Source: Chloroflexota bacterium (GTDB lineage Bacteria; Chloroflexota; Anaerolineae; Anaerolineales; VGOW01). Taken from it: a DNA stretch of 64,000 nt. The translations under genes were made by a program, and so were the position numbers. A model generated the notes under the pieces. That model made no database searches, was not told the DNA's origin, and saw only the letters and a list, made by a program, of their open reading frames with translations. Where the stretch lies: the NCBI GenBank assembly GCA_016213135.1, contig JACRBQ010000079.1, positions 19,058 through 83,057 on the forward strand, read 5' to 3'. Positions 1 through 9,551 of the stretch are shown here, in pieces. The number at the start of each line of letters is the position of its first letter. Positions within the stretch are counted from its first letter, which is position 1.

Positions 1-3000
1 AAATCAACCGCTCGCCCAGCCGGTCACCCGTGGCCGGGTTGTACCAGCCCACGCCGATGTTGTAGGTTCCGGCGGGCACGCCATCGAGCGACAGGGTGAC
101 GATCTGGCTCACTGCCTCGTCGGCGAACCATTGCGAGGTGGGGATTGCGGGGAAGGCATCGGCCTGGGCCGCGATACTTTCGTCGGCAGGGTTGAATAGG
201 TGGACGAAGTATTTGTAGTCGGCGGCGGTGGGGCCGAGGGCCTGCCAGTGCAGGGTGAGGGTGAGCGCGGCGGGGTCGAGGGCCAGGTCGTACCCGGCGA
301 GGGCAATGGCTTCGGGCGGCGCGCCGAACACCGCGCCCGATTTATATTGCATGGGCGGCGGTTCGGCGGTGCGCGTTGAGGCGGTGATGTTCAGCGCGCC
401 CACGGCCACGGCGGGCGAGAGCAAAGTTGAATCTGAGGCGAGCAGTTGGGCGTTGAGGGTGTAGCGGCCCGGGCCGGCGACCACGGGCAGGGGCAGGGTC
501 ATGCGCCCGGCCACAAATGCTCCGGCGGCCCACTGCGACGAGGGCAGCGCGGCGAGCGCGCCATCGGCAAAGGCGGTCACTTCGCCGTTGGGGCTGATGA
601 GGCTCCAGCGCACGCCGTAGTCGTCGGGCAGCGGGGCCAACACCAACCAGCGCGCGGTGAAGGCGAGCGTGCCGCCAGCGGCCACGTCGGCGGGCAGCAG
701 CACGCTGTGCAGCGCCAAAGCGTCGGTGAACGAATGGGCCGGGGCGGTGCCAGGGGCAGGCGACCACTGGCTCAAATGCACGGGCACGGTGGCGGCTCCC
801 ACCGGGGTGAGGGTGGCCGCGTCGTACAGAGTCAACGTGAGTGGATAGTCGCCCGGAGGCAATCCGCTGGGCAAATCAAATTGATAAGTGTCGGGGATGA
901 TTTCGCCGGCGCGCCACAGGCCGGTGGGGTAGATGCCGCCGGTGGGCTGGGTGTCGAGCGCGGCCAGTTCGCTGTCCGCCGAATCGCGCAAGCGCAGCGC
1001 GAGCAAAAGGTTGGCGGGCACGGGCGCAGTGGCTTGCCAGTGTAGCGTGAGCGCGAGCGCCGATGAGTTGGGCTGCGCGGCGACGGCGTCGAGTAGCGCG
1101 ATGGACGGCGTGAGGACGGCGAGCGGCATTGGGGCAACGGTCTGCGCGCCCGCGCCCTCGATGCGGATGGGGCGCAGGAAAATGCGCCCCCGCGTTTGCC
1201 CGCCGGAGGTGAGGGCCGGAGTGTTGATGCCCGCTTCGGTGAGGCCGAGCCGGATGAGGTAGATGCCGGGCGGCGCATCCTCGGGCACGCGCAGCACGGC
1301 GGCGGCGGCCAGTCCGCGCGCCGCGCCCGTCGCGCCGGCAAAGGTGTGGGGCAGCGTGAGCAGGTGCTCCGCCGGTGAAACGAGCGCGAGGTCGAAGGCG
1401 GCGCGGCCACTGGCTTGCCATTGCAGGGTGACGCCGAGGAAGTCGCCGGGGCGGAGTGTGTCGAGCGAGTAGTTGTAGTTGACGAGGGCGTCGCCGTTGC
1501 CGAAGTGGACGGGCGCTGCGGTGAGGTAGGCCTGTTGATCAAAATCCATGGTGGGCGCGCCGGAGGTGGCGGTCCGGGCGTTGAGCCAGTGGCCGCCGAA
1601 CGCCAGCCCCAGCAGTGTGACCGTTGCCGCGCCCCAGCCGAAGAGGGCGCGACGCGTGATCGCCAACCGGCTCTTCCACGGTGCGGCGATGACGACGGCC
1701 AGCGCCAGCGCGATGAGAGAGACCATGCCGGCAAGTCGGCGTGTCGGTGTGTCCCGCAGCGACAACTCAATTTTGTGGCGGCCCTGGGGCAGGTCGAAGG
1801 CAATCCAGCCGAGGCCGTCGGCGGGACGCACGTCCAGCGGCTTCTCATCGGCGCGGGCCTGCCAGCCGGGCCAGTAGAGCAGCGGCACCGCCACGGCGGC
1901 GCTGGCCGAACTGACGTTGATGTCCCACGTTTGCGAGGCGGCGCGTTTGGCGAGGCGCTGCCCGTCGGCCCGGCCGCTGAGGGCTTTGAGCGAAACGTCG
2001 CCGCCAATGAATTCCTCCGAGGTGTAGGGCCGGGGCAGAGTCCAACGGGGCAGGTATTCGTTGCGAATGGTGGCGCCGATGTTGCCGGTGAAGTATTCGT
2101 ACAGTTGCAACCGGTTGGCGGTCACGTCGGCATCGGCCACAGGCACAAAGTCGGGGCGGAGGCCAATAATACTCAATACAGAATACCCAATACCCAATAA
2201 AGCTATTAGCCCATGACGCATTGTCCATATTTGGTATTTGGTATTGGGTATTGGGTATTCATCCGTTGCCGGCTGCACAATTAACCCAATGAGGGCGCTG
2301 GCGAACAGGCTTTGTACCGAGAGGAAGCGCCACGGAAATTGGACGAACGGCAGCAGCGGCAGATGCGCCCACAGCGGCTGGCTGTAACGGGTGATCATGA
2401 AGGAGGAGAGCAGGAAAGAGAGAAGGATGAAGGATGAAGGATGAAGGATGAATGCGGAATGTTGAATGTTGAGTGTTGAATTGTGACGAGCTTTTACGCT
2501 CTGAACGATCCGAATTGCGGCGACGGCGAGGCCGAGGGCGACGAGGGCGGTTTGGGCGAGGCCCATGGCAAACGGGGTGCCGGTGGCGCTGCCCACGTCG
2601 TAATTGAACAGCAGCGAGAGTTGAACGAGGTTGCGCCCGCGAAAGTGGTTGGCGTAGTTGAAGTAGCCGGTGGTCTGGTTTTGCAGTTGGCCGTAGCCGG
2701 TTTCGCGCAGGGCGGGCAGCCAGAAGAAGGCGGAGAGGGCAAGCCCAAGGGCAATGAACAATGAAGAATGAACAACCTGCACCGCACTGCGTGCGGGTGC
2801 AGTGCGGGTGAACAATGGGGCATGGCTAACCGCTGACCGCTGAAAGCTGAAAGCCAAAAACAGAATGTAGAGCCCTAGAAACGGCGAGAAGATGAGGGCC
2901 GAGATGTTGTGGGTGAGCAATAGCGCGGCGTAGGCCAGGGCCAGCGGCAGGCTGCGCCGCAGGGTGGGCCGTTGCGCGAGGCGGCAGGCGGCCCACAGGC

Positions 3001-3490
3001 ACAGCGGGTACAGGGCAAAGGCCCAAAACTCACCCAGCGAATCGCCGCGCACGTATAGGTTGACGAGATGGAACGGGGCGAAGGTATAGGCGGTTGCCGC
3101 CAGCCACGCCGCGCCCCGGCTCGCCCCGGCACAGCGCAGCCAGCCATAGAGGCCAAAGGCGGCGACGATGAATCCGCCGAGGTGGGTGAGCTTGAGCGCC
3201 AGCACGTACGACGCACCCAGTCCTTTGAAGATGGCGGCGAGGTAGTAGGGCAGCGCGGCGTAATAGTTGTAGAACGGGTAGCCCAGGCCAAAGGCGGCAT
3301 CGGGCATCCAGCGCACGGGGAAAACGCCCTGCCGCAGGGCGGTGTAAAGCTGTTGCAGTCGAAAAAGCAAAAAGGGGCTGTCGCCGCCGCCGCGCGTGTT
3401 AAGGAAGCCGGGGTTGGCTAGCAAAGGCAAAGCGGCCAAAGCCGACACGATGAGGAGCGTGACCAGCTCTGGCCGCCGGAGAACCTTCAT
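1..3490 (-). CDS. Large membrane protein of the PTPS-related / glycosyltransferase type, cut by the left edge
   Basis: An uninterrupted frame of 1163 codons runs from the ATG at 3490 to the window edge, so the C-terminus is missing. The N-terminal half is strongly hydrophobic with many membrane spans and has the polytopic-transferase look of the 6-pyruvoyl-tetrahydropterin-synthase-related membrane family (GGGDSPFLLFRLQQLY and a TH-N segment). The second half is extracytoplasmic and repeats a beta-sandwich-like module whose strands read LHWQA or LQWQA at least three times. Three heptamer repeat arrays are translated inside it without breaking the frame. It follows two LysM surface proteins on the same strand, so a role in surface glycan or polymer assembly is inferred. 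Substrate unknown. Confidence 0.75.
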   Translation of the reverse strand, partial: MKVLRRPELVTLLIVSALAALPLLANPGFLNTRGGGDSPFLLFRLQQLYTALRQGVFPVRWMPDAAFGLGYPFYNYYAALPYYLAAIFKGLGASYVLALKLTHLGGFIVAAFGLYGWLRCAGASRGAAWLAATAYTFAPFHLVNLYVRGDSLGEFWAFALYPLCLWAACRLAQRPTLRRSLPLALAYAALLLTHNISALIFSPFLGLYILFLAFSFQRSAVSHAPLFTRTAPARSAVQVVHSSLFIALGLALSAFFWLPALRETGYGQLQNQTTGYFNYANHFRGRNLVQLSLLFNYDVGSATGTPFAMGLAQTALVALGLAVAAIRIVQSVKARHNSTLNIQHSAFILHPSSFILLSFLLSSFMITRYSQPLWAHLPLLPFVQFPWRFLSVQSLFASALIGLIVQPATDEYPIPNTKYQIWTMRHGLIALLGIGYSVLSIIGLRPDFVPVADADVTANRLQLYEYFTGNIGATIRNEYLPRWTLPRPYTSEEFIGGDVSLKALSGRADGQRLAKRAASQTWDINVSSASAAVAVPLLYWPGWQARADEKPLDVRPADGLGWIAFDLPQGRHKIELSLRDTPTRRLAGMVSLIALALAVVIAAPWKSRLAITRRALFGWGAATVTLLGLAFGGHWLNARTATSGAPTMDFDQQAYLTAAPVHFGNGDALVNYNYSLDTLRPGDFLGVTLQWQASGRAAFDLALVSPAEHLLTLPHTFAGATGAARGLAAAAVLRVPEDAPPGIYLIRLGLTEAGINTPALTSGGQTRGRIFLRPIRIEGAGAQTVAPMPLAVLTPSIALLDAVAAQPNSSALALTLHWQATAPVPANLLLALRLRDSADSELAALDTQPTGGIYPTGLWRAGEIIPDTYQFDLPSGLPPGDYPLTLTLYDAATLTPVGAATVPVHLSQWSPAPGTAPAHSFTDALALHSVLLPADVAAGGTLAFTARWLVLAPLPDDYGVRWSLISPNGEVTAFADGALAALPSSQWAAGAFVAGRMTLPLPVVAGPGRYTLNAQLLASDSTLLSPAVAVGALNITASTRTAEPPPMQYKSGAVFGAPPEAIALAGYDLALDPAALTLTLHWQALGPTAADYKYFVHLFNPADESIAAQADAFPAIPTSQWFADEAVSQIVTLSLDGVPAGTYNIGVGWYNPATGDRLGERLI
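2176..2262. repeat. Inverted pair of period-7 arrays (AATACCC / GGTATTG words) inside a CDS
   Basis: Units AATACCC, AATACCC, AATAAAG on one side and GGTATTT, GGTATTG, GGTATTG, GGTATTC on the other can fold back on each other. They lie in frame in the large membrane protein and encode the stretch DEYPIPNTKYQIW. Confidence 0.75.
2425..2482. repeat. Period-7 array (GATGAAG, then TTGAATG words) inside a CDS
   Basis: Four GATGAAG/GATGAAT units are followed by TTGAATG, TTGAGTG, TTGAATT. On the coding (minus) strand they encode a hydrophobic stretch ending HPSSFILLSF. The frame stays open. Confidence 0.8.
2752..2865. repeat. Composite array with heptamers and a 37-bp REP-like hairpin, inside a CDS
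   Basis: Units such as CAATGAA, CCGCTGA, CCGCTGA, AAGCTGA flank a 37-bp imperfect palindrome at 2776-2812. That palindrome recurs at 19379-19415 with three mismatches. All of it is translated in the membrane protein. Confidence 0.7.
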
Positions 3491-3566
3491 AGATTGAACT
3501 GCCGCAAAGTTAGATGGCCGGTTGCACGAGAGAGGCGCAACCGGCCATCGTCAGAGGGGCAGGGGG

Positions 3567-5072
3567 TTACCGCCGTCCGCGGGTGAGGATGAGGAAGCCC
3601 GCCACACCGGCCGCGGCCAACAGCAGGATGACGCCTGCCGCCGCCAGCACGGCGCGGATGAGGGCCGAATTGCCGGTCGAGCTGTCGGACCCTCCCGGCG
3701 TGGCCGTGCCGCCGGTGGACTGCGCGCCGAACTCGAGGTTGGCCGTGCTGCCCGCCGCCAGAGTTAGGTCCCAGTCGGAGCGGGTGGTGGCTTTGTAGCC
3801 GGCGGGGGCAGTGGACGATACGCGGTAGCTGCCACTGGCGAGGCCCTCAAAGCAGTGCGGCTCGCTCGCGCCGTCGGTGGTGTAGGTTTGCACGGTGGTG
3901 CTGGCGTTGATGTCGAGCAGGGCAAACTGCCCGCCGGCCACCAGCCCTTCGCCGGCATCGAGGATGCCGTTGCCGTTGGCGTCGTTATACAGTGTGACGC
4001 AGATGGAACCGGCCCCGCCCCCCGGCGCGGTGGCTGTGGGGGCCGCAGCCGGAATTTCGGTCGGCGCGGCAGTGGGGGCGTTGACGTCGACGGTAGGCGC
4101 CTCTGTGGGCAGAGACTGAGTGGGCGCGGCAGTGGCCGCCGGCGGCGCCCCGCCGGGGTCGGAGATGATCAGTTGCTGCCCCACGGAGATGATCGAGCCG
4201 CTCAGCCCATTCCATTTTTGAATGTCGGTGATACAAGTCGGGTCGCTGCCACGGCCAATCACGCCGCAGATGTCGATGATGGTATTGCCGGGCTGCACGA
4301 CATAGATGATCTTTCCCTCGGCGTTGGGCGTGGGGGTGAGGAACTTGGTGGGGACCACGCGCACGGTGGGCGGCGGGGGCTGGGTGGGGCCGGAGGGTGT
4401 GGCCGTGGCTGCGGCCGCCACGTCTGTCAGCGAGGCCGCATCCCAGAACACCTCGGTATGGCGCGCGCACGTCGAGGGGTTGGCAAAGGTGGCCACCGTG
4501 ACTGAAGTGCCCGAAGCCACAATGTCAATCGTCATTTGAGCATAAACATCTTTGATGTCTACGAACTGCGAGCGGGTGGTGATGGCATCGGGCGCGAGCG
4601 TGCCGTTACCAATGCCAACCTGGAAATTGGTGGGGCCAGTGCCCTCCGATTTGGTGGAATCGTCGGCGGTGCTCGACCAGGCCTGCCCCCAAATGCTGAA
4701 GCGATAGGTGTGGCCGGGGGTTAGTCCGGTGACCGTTTGCAGCAGGCCGCCCAAAAAGCTTGCGCCCGGGTCGGTGCCAGAGGCAAAAAACTGCTGGGCG
4801 CTGCTGCCGTCTTTAACGCGGCGGGCGTCCAGCGTGGTCATGGCCTGCTGATACTTGGGCGCGACGCGGCCGCAGCCATCGCCGGGCAAGTACCATGGCG
4901 CCCAGTTGTTGGCCACGCCGCCGGTGAACGACTCGAAGCCGGGGTTCTGCAACAGGTTGGTGGCCTGCGCCGGCGGCTGTTCAACCGGAGAGGCCAGCGC
5001 AGTGAGCGGCAGGCTGGCCGCCAGCAGGCCGAGGACGGCGAGGAGCAGGCTTGCATTGCGAAGTGAGCGCAT
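3567..5072 (-). CDS. Secreted, membrane-anchored LysM / SdrD-like repeat protein
   Basis: 501 residues. A signal peptide (about 1-28) precedes a beta-sandwich module starting LLQNPGFESF that resembles carbohydrate-binding modules. A Pro/Thr linker, a LysM-like domain (about 254-303, YVVQPGNTIIDICG to VGQQLIIS), a second linker, an SdrD/Cna-B-type domain (YNDANGNGILDAGEG, about 354-450), a C-terminal membrane helix and a basic RGRR tail follow. LysM domains bind N-acetylglucosamine-containing glycans, so attachment to the cell envelope is likely. It is a paralogue of the next gene upstream with the same domain order, and both sit between glycosyltransferase-like genes. No catalytic motif seen. 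Confidence 0.85.
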   Translation of the reverse strand: MRSLRNASLLLAVLGLLAASLPLTALASPVEQPPAQATNLLQNPGFESFTGGVANNWAPWYLPGDGCGRVAPKYQQAMTTLDARRVKDGSSAQQFFASGTDPGASFLGGLLQTVTGLTPGHTYRFSIWGQAWSSTADDSTKSEGTGPTNFQVGIGNGTLAPDAITTRSQFVDIKDVYAQMTIDIVASGTSVTVATFANPSTCARHTEVFWDAASLTDVAAAATATPSGPTQPPPPTVRVVPTKFLTPTPNAEGKIIYVVQPGNTIIDICGVIGRGSDPTCITDIQKWNGLSGSIISVGQQLIISDPGGAPPAATAAPTQSLPTEAPTVDVNAPTAAPTEIPAAAPTATAPGGGAGSICVTLYNDANGNGILDAGEGLVAGGQFALLDINASTTVQTYTTDGASEPHCFEGLASGSYRVSSTAPAGYKATTRSDWDLTLAAGSTANLEFGAQSTGGTATPGGSDSSTGNSALIRAVLAAAGVILLLAAAGVAGFLILTRGRR

Positions 5073-5111
5073 AGGAATTTACCTTTCTTATCAGCCGAGA
5101 CTCGCCCGGCT

Positions 5112-6632
5112 CTACTTCCCTTTTCGATTGGACAACATCAGCACGGCAAAACCGGCCACGGCCAACAACATGGCCGCAATTCCGCCGAACAGAACAACAT
5201 CACCCGCCCTCGCCAGCAAGTTTACCTTTGGGATAGGCGTGGCACGCGCCAGCGCAAGGCCGAAGACGAGTGTGACGGCTTTGCCCGGTTCGAGTTGCAC
5301 TGAACTTTCCGTGGTGGTTGTGGCAGTGTAACCGCCCGGGGCCGCAACCGACACGGTGTAATTGCCCGGTGGCAATTGGGGGAAGCAGTGCGACTTTTCG
5401 GCGCCTGTGGTCACGTAGCCATCGAGCGGCGCACCGTCGGCCTGCAACGTAACGCGCACGTCTGCGAGGCCGGGTTCTCCGTCGTTGGAGCCACTGCCGT
5501 TCAAGTCATTATACGCGACTACACAAAGTTGACCGTAATCTGGCAACAACTTGACGGGTGCGGGAGTATCCGTGGGCAATTGCACCAGTTCGGGCGTGAG
5601 CGACGGGGTGAACGTCGGCCCGGGCGGGTCGGTAGCCGTAGCCGGCGGCGCAGTATAGCCTATGAGTAACTTCTGCCCCGGAACGATCTTGTTGCTGTTG
5701 AGCGCGTTGAGGCGTTTGATTTCGTCGGACGTGGTTTGGTGATAGTAGGCAATCACTGCCAGCGTGTCGCCGGAGCGCACCTTATACCACACTTCGCCAT
5801 TGGCGAGCGGGGTGCTGGTGGGCGGCCAGGTGGGCGTGGGCGGCTTAACGGTGATGGGCGGAACCGTGGCCGCCACCCCGAAGCCCTCGGTGGGCGGGGG
5901 CGCATTGGCGTCCACCGCCTCCAGCGCGGCATCGTCCACATACACATTGTTGTGCTGCAGCGCCAACTGCGGCGCGCTGCGCGTGAACACGGTAATGGTG
6001 GAGCTTTTGGCTTTGGCGTCGATGCTGAACAAATGCCACGAGTCGAAGGCGCTAAACTGCGCGCTCCACACAATGTTGGCGCTGAACGGGTCGGTGCCGC
6101 CCGAGGGGTCAATGCCCACCTGCATGCCCATGGTGGGCTGGCCCGACGACGCGGCCCCGTTGTCGTTGTTGGACCATGCTTCCATGTACGCCGAAAAGCG
6201 ATACGTCTGCCCGATGATCACGCCCGTCACCTGCTGGTACAACCCGGCCTGATGAATGGCATACAACGTGAGGTATTGCTGCGCGTTCCCGCCGCTGCGA
6301 ATGCGCGCCGGCGTGGCCGACACGTCGCCGTAGTCCGGGCGATGGTAGGGCTGGCAAGTGGGCGGAGCCACCGTGTAATTGCAGTAGCTCGGATAGAGGG
6401 GGCTGGAATCCGGCTGCACCCACCAGCCCGTCCAGCCGGCGGCCACTTGCACCTCGGCATAGGGCGTGTTGGGAGCGTAGCCCGATTCGGTGTGGCAGCA
6501 CTGCTGCAAAAAGGGACTCTCAAAGCCCGGGTTCAGCAGCAAGTTCTGTGGGTCGGCGCGCGCGGCAGTGGGTGGCGCGGCCAGCACGGCGCACACGCAG
6601 CACAGCAGCACAACGCGGAAGAGTCGTTTCAT
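5112..6632 (-). CDS. Secreted, membrane-anchored LysM / SdrD-like repeat protein (paralogue)
   Basis: 506 residues with the same architecture as the downstream neighbour: signal peptide, module beginning NLLLNPGFESP, linker, LysM (VWYKVRSGDTLAVIAYY to PGQKLLIGY, about 285-330), linker, Cna-B/SdrD-like domain (YNDLNGSGSNDGEPG, with a GYTATTTT strand) and a terminal membrane helix followed by NRKGK. The LysM is the more canonical of the two. The 39-bp gap to the next gene suggests co-transcription and an origin by tandem duplication. Probably an envelope structural or glycan-binding protein exposed outside the membrane. Confidence 0.85.
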   Translation of the reverse strand: MKRLFRVVLLCCVCAVLAAPPTAARADPQNLLLNPGFESPFLQQCCHTESGYAPNTPYAEVQVAAGWTGWWVQPDSSPLYPSYCNYTVAPPTCQPYHRPDYGDVSATPARIRSGGNAQQYLTLYAIHQAGLYQQVTGVIIGQTYRFSAYMEAWSNNDNGAASSGQPTMGMQVGIDPSGGTDPFSANIVWSAQFSAFDSWHLFSIDAKAKSSTITVFTRSAPQLALQHNNVYVDDAALEAVDANAPPPTEGFGVAATVPPITVKPPTPTWPPTSTPLANGEVWYKVRSGDTLAVIAYYHQTTSDEIKRLNALNSNKIVPGQKLLIGYTAPPATATDPPGPTFTPSLTPELVQLPTDTPAPVKLLPDYGQLCVVAYNDLNGSGSNDGEPGLADVRVTLQADGAPLDGYVTTGAEKSHCFPQLPPGNYTVSVAAPGGYTATTTTESSVQLEPGKAVTLVFGLALARATPIPKVNLLARAGDVVLFGGIAAMLLAVAGFAVLMLSNRKGK

Positions 6633-6658
6633 GGCAGGGAATTATCGCACGGCCTGTG

Positions 6659-8596
6659 CTATTTCAAAGTCAGCGCTTCGCCGAGCGGCGCGCCGTCCGG
6701 CCCGTAAAGGCCCACCACCACGCCATCGCCCGCCGGCAATTCGTACACATCGTCCAACACGTCGCCGGGCCTGAGCCATGAGAAATGATACAACCCTTTT
6801 AACGGTTCGCCATCGGCCTGCGCCGAGAGCGCGCCGTCGCTGAGCACGTGCACGTACACATGATAATCCACCTCCACCGGCGCGGCAGCTAATTGCCATT
6901 GCAGCTGCACGCGCACCACTCCATGATCGCTGCTCAACCTGGCCGAGCGCAGCGCCAACACGCCGCCGAACTCGGCGACAACCGAGCTTGGCGATGCCGG
7001 TTCGGCAAGGTAAATGGTGTACAGGGAAAAGGGCGTTGCCTCAAGGTCGCCCCTGGCCAATGCGCCCCGGTGGGCGCTTATCAACGAGCCGGGGGGCAGG
7101 GCCGCCACGGCGGCTTTGATCGCATTGGCCTCGTAGGGCCACACCGCCAGTTGCACCCGATCGGCGGAGCCGCTGCCGTTGCGATTCGGGACGAGAAAAC
7201 GCAGCGACGCAAAATTGTCCCACAACCGGTCGTCAATGCGCGCTGCAAAATCGGGGCGGCTGTTGATCTCCCCCGCGAGGCCGGTGGCCGCCGATTCAAA
7301 ATAATAGCCGGTCACGGGGTCGTTGGCGTAGCGCCCGAAGTAATCGCGCGCAGTGACGACTGCCGAAAGGCAGAGCAGCGCGCCCACCAGCGCGGCGGTC
7401 CACCGCGCGGGCCGCCACACCCACAGCGCCTCGAAGCCCAGCGCCGGAACGAGCCACAGCACGGGCAGCATGGCAATGGAGCGCAAAAAGTGCGGCGTGT
7501 CTTCGGCCAGCACAGTGGGCGCGATGGCGACGGCGAGCCACACCAGCACAAAGGCCGCGCTCGGTCGTTTGCGGCTGTGAACGGCCAGCCATCCCAGCCC
7601 GGCCACAAAAAACAGGAACGTCCACGCATCGAACACGGGCCGCCCCGGCAGGTTGTGGCGGGCAATGGTGTCGCCGCGCCCGCCGAACATGCCCGCCGCC
7701 AGCGCCGCGTGTTTGGCCAGCGAGGCGACGAGGCTGCCGCCGCGCTCCGTCTCCAAAATGGACACTTGCCCCTCGCGGGCAAACACTTGCGCCCGATGAG
7801 CCAACGCGTAGACGCCGAGCGGCGCGACGACGAGGATGGTTGAGATGAGAAAGGCGATGACTTCCCGCCACTCGATATTCACCGCGGAGAGCGCCGAGAT
7901 CGCAGAGTTAATGAGTCTATTTTCTTGGCGCTCTCCCCCGGCACCGCCGCTGCGCGGTAGCACCGGGGCAGGTGTGCGGCAAAACCATACGGCAATCACT
8001 ACAAATACTGCAAACGCTAATGGCGTGACGCGCGCCGCGGTGTACGTGTTGAACGCCAGCCCATACGCCACCCCGCCGAGGATAGCCAGGGGCAGCTTCC
8101 GGCGCTGGACGCCCAACCAGCCCAGCGCAACCGCCAGCCCGAGAAACAGCGGCAGCGCGCCCGCGCGAAAGCTCACGCGGCTGAGGGCCACCGGCCAAAA
8201 CGTGACGGCGCACACGGCCATGGCCAGCAGGCCCACGCGGCGGTTGAACAGCGCGCGCCCCAGCAAATACGTCGCCGGAATGGTGAGCGTGCCGATGACC
8301 GCCGACGCGAAACGCAAACCAAAGGGCGTGCGGCCAAAGGCGGCAACGCTCAGGCTGAGCAGATAAATGTAGAGCGGCTCGCGCCCGTTGTTGGCGGAAA
8401 AGAAAATGGGATGCGCCCCGCGCAGCACGCTCATGGCGTCGAGGCCGTAAAAGGCCTCGTCGTGATAGATGCCGTAGGGCACGCGGCCCAACGCATAAAA
8501 GCGCAGCGCTGCGCCGATGCCCACAATGCAGAGGCACGCGGCCCATTCCCACGGAAACGGGCGGGGCAGCGACGCGGCCCGAGTGCGAAAGCCCAT
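6659..8596 (-). CDS. GT39/ArnT-like membrane glycosyltransferase
   Basis: 645 residues from the ATG at 8596. The N-terminal part has about ten predicted spans and the early acidic motif GIYHDEAFYGLDA typical of dolichyl-phosphate-mannose- or ArnT-type transferases, which use lipid-linked sugars on the outer membrane face. The C-terminal region is soluble and contains the strand QLQWQLAAAPVEVDYHVYVH, the same kind of module found in the large protein at 1-3490. A repeat element is translated mid-protein (INSAISALSAVN). The open frame extends upstream to 8791 but would overlap lysR. The chosen start lies 13 nt after the lysR stop. Sugar and acceptor unknown. Confidence 0.8.
   Translation of the reverse strand: MGFRTRAASLPRPFPWEWAACLCIVGIGAALRFYALGRVPYGIYHDEAFYGLDAMSVLRGAHPIFFSANNGREPLYIYLLSLSVAAFGRTPFGLRFASAVIGTLTIPATYLLGRALFNRRVGLLAMAVCAVTFWPVALSRVSFRAGALPLFLGLAVALGWLGVQRRKLPLAILGGVAYGLAFNTYTAARVTPLAFAVFVVIAVWFCRTPAPVLPRSGGAGGERQENRLINSAISALSAVNIEWREVIAFLISTILVVAPLGVYALAHRAQVFAREGQVSILETERGGSLVASLAKHAALAAGMFGGRGDTIARHNLPGRPVFDAWTFLFFVAGLGWLAVHSRKRPSAAFVLVWLAVAIAPTVLAEDTPHFLRSIAMLPVLWLVPALGFEALWVWRPARWTAALVGALLCLSAVVTARDYFGRYANDPVTGYYFESAATGLAGEINSRPDFAARIDDRLWDNFASLRFLVPNRNGSGSADRVQLAVWPYEANAIKAAVAALPPGSLISAHRGALARGDLEATPFSLYTIYLAEPASPSSVVAEFGGVLALRSARLSSDHGVVRVQLQWQLAAAPVEVDYHVYVHVLSDGALSAQADGEPLKGLYHFSWLRPGDVLDDVYELPAGDGVVVGLYGPDGAPLGEALTLK
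7880..7975. repeat. Repeat element of CGCGGAGAG-type words inside the GT39-like CDS
   Basis: Words CGCGGAGAG, CGCCGAGAT, CGCAGAG at one end and a GGCGCTCTCC/GCACCGCCGC segment at the other resemble the AACCGCGAAG elements elsewhere in the window. In frame, it adds a hydrophilic loop between membrane segments. Confidence 0.55.
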
Positions 8597-8609
8597 GGCG
8601 GTGACGCGG

Positions 8610-9479
8610 TTATCCTTCGCGCAAAAAGTCGCGCAGCGCGCCCGCGGCCGGGCTGAGGGCGTGGCCTTTGCGCCACACCAGCCCGAGCGTTCGCCGCAGC
8701 GACTGGTCGGTAAGGCGCAGGGCGTGAATGTTCGCCGTGTCGGTGAGCGCCAGCAGCGGAACCAGCGCCACCCCGAGGCCCGCCGCCACAAATTGCAGGG
8801 CGCTCTGCATGGCCCCGCCGTCCAGCGCCACCCTGGGCCGGAACCCCGCGGCCCTGCACGCCGAAAGGGTCACGTCGCGCAGTTTGTAGCCTTCGGGAAA
8901 CAGGATAAAAGCTTCCTCGGCCAGTTCGGCCAGGGCCACCGATTTCCGTTTCCCCAACTTGTGTTCCGCGCCCACGGCTAACACATAGTCCTCCTCCCAA
9001 AACGGGGCCGACTCCAGCGGGGCGGGCAACGTGTCGGCGGAGGCAATGGCAAGGTCGAGCTGCCCGTCTTCCACCAGCTTGATCAGGGTCTCGGTTCCCG
9101 CCTCTCTCAATGTCACGTCGAGGCCGGGGTATTTTTGTTCAAAGGCGGTGATGCGGGTGGGGAGGATGTGGGCGCTCACTGTGGGCGGCGCGCCCAGGCG
9201 GGCGGTGCCGCGGGTGAGCGCGCCGCGCTCTCGCAAATCGTTGCGGGCAATTTCTACGGTGGAGAGGATGAGGCGCGCGTGCGGAAGCAAAGCCCGCCCG
9301 GCTTCGGTGAGCAGCACCCGTTTGCCCACGCGCTCAAAGAGCCGCACGCCCAACTCGCCTTCCAGCGCGCGTATTTGCTGGCTAACGGCAGGCTGGGCCA
9401 CGTGCAAATGCTCGGCAGCGCGCGAGAAATTGAGTCGTTCGGCAACGGCCACAAAGTAGTTGAGGTGGCGCAGTTCCAT
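8610..9479 (-). CDS. LysR-family transcriptional regulator
   Basis: 289 residues, normal family length. The N-terminal winged helix (about 1-60) carries MELRHLNYFVAVAERLNFS and AAEHLHVAQPAVSQQI, typical for LysR proteins. A LysR substrate-binding domain follows (about 90-285), with LDLAIASADTLP and GGAMQSALQFVAAGLGVALVP. It is divergent from the sigma-factor gene, and nested palindromes in between fit autoregulation plus control of the divergent gene. The inducer cannot be told from sequence. The glycosyltransferase gene starts 13 nt downstream and may be co-transcribed. Confidence 0.93.
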   Translation of the reverse strand: MELRHLNYFVAVAERLNFSRAAEHLHVAQPAVSQQIRALEGELGVRLFERVGKRVLLTEAGRALLPHARLILSTVEIARNDLRERGALTRGTARLGAPPTVSAHILPTRITAFEQKYPGLDVTLREAGTETLIKLVEDGQLDLAIASADTLPAPLESAPFWEEDYVLAVGAEHKLGKRKSVALAELAEEAFILFPEGYKLRDVTLSACRAAGFRPRVALDGGAMQSALQFVAAGLGVALVPLLALTDTANIHALRLTDQSLRRTLGLVWRKGHALSPAAGALRDFLREG

Positions 9480-9551
9480 GGATAAGCCCCCGGCAAATGG
9501 TGGTGGCCTATGGGCGAGGCTATGCGTTGGCCGCTTGTCCGTGCCTCTGTG

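Noticed and set aside
446-2200. Several plus- and minus-strand frames (199 to 391 codons)
   Set aside because: They are out-of-frame shadows. The real frame on the minus strand is open from 3490 to the edge and reads as a membrane protein.
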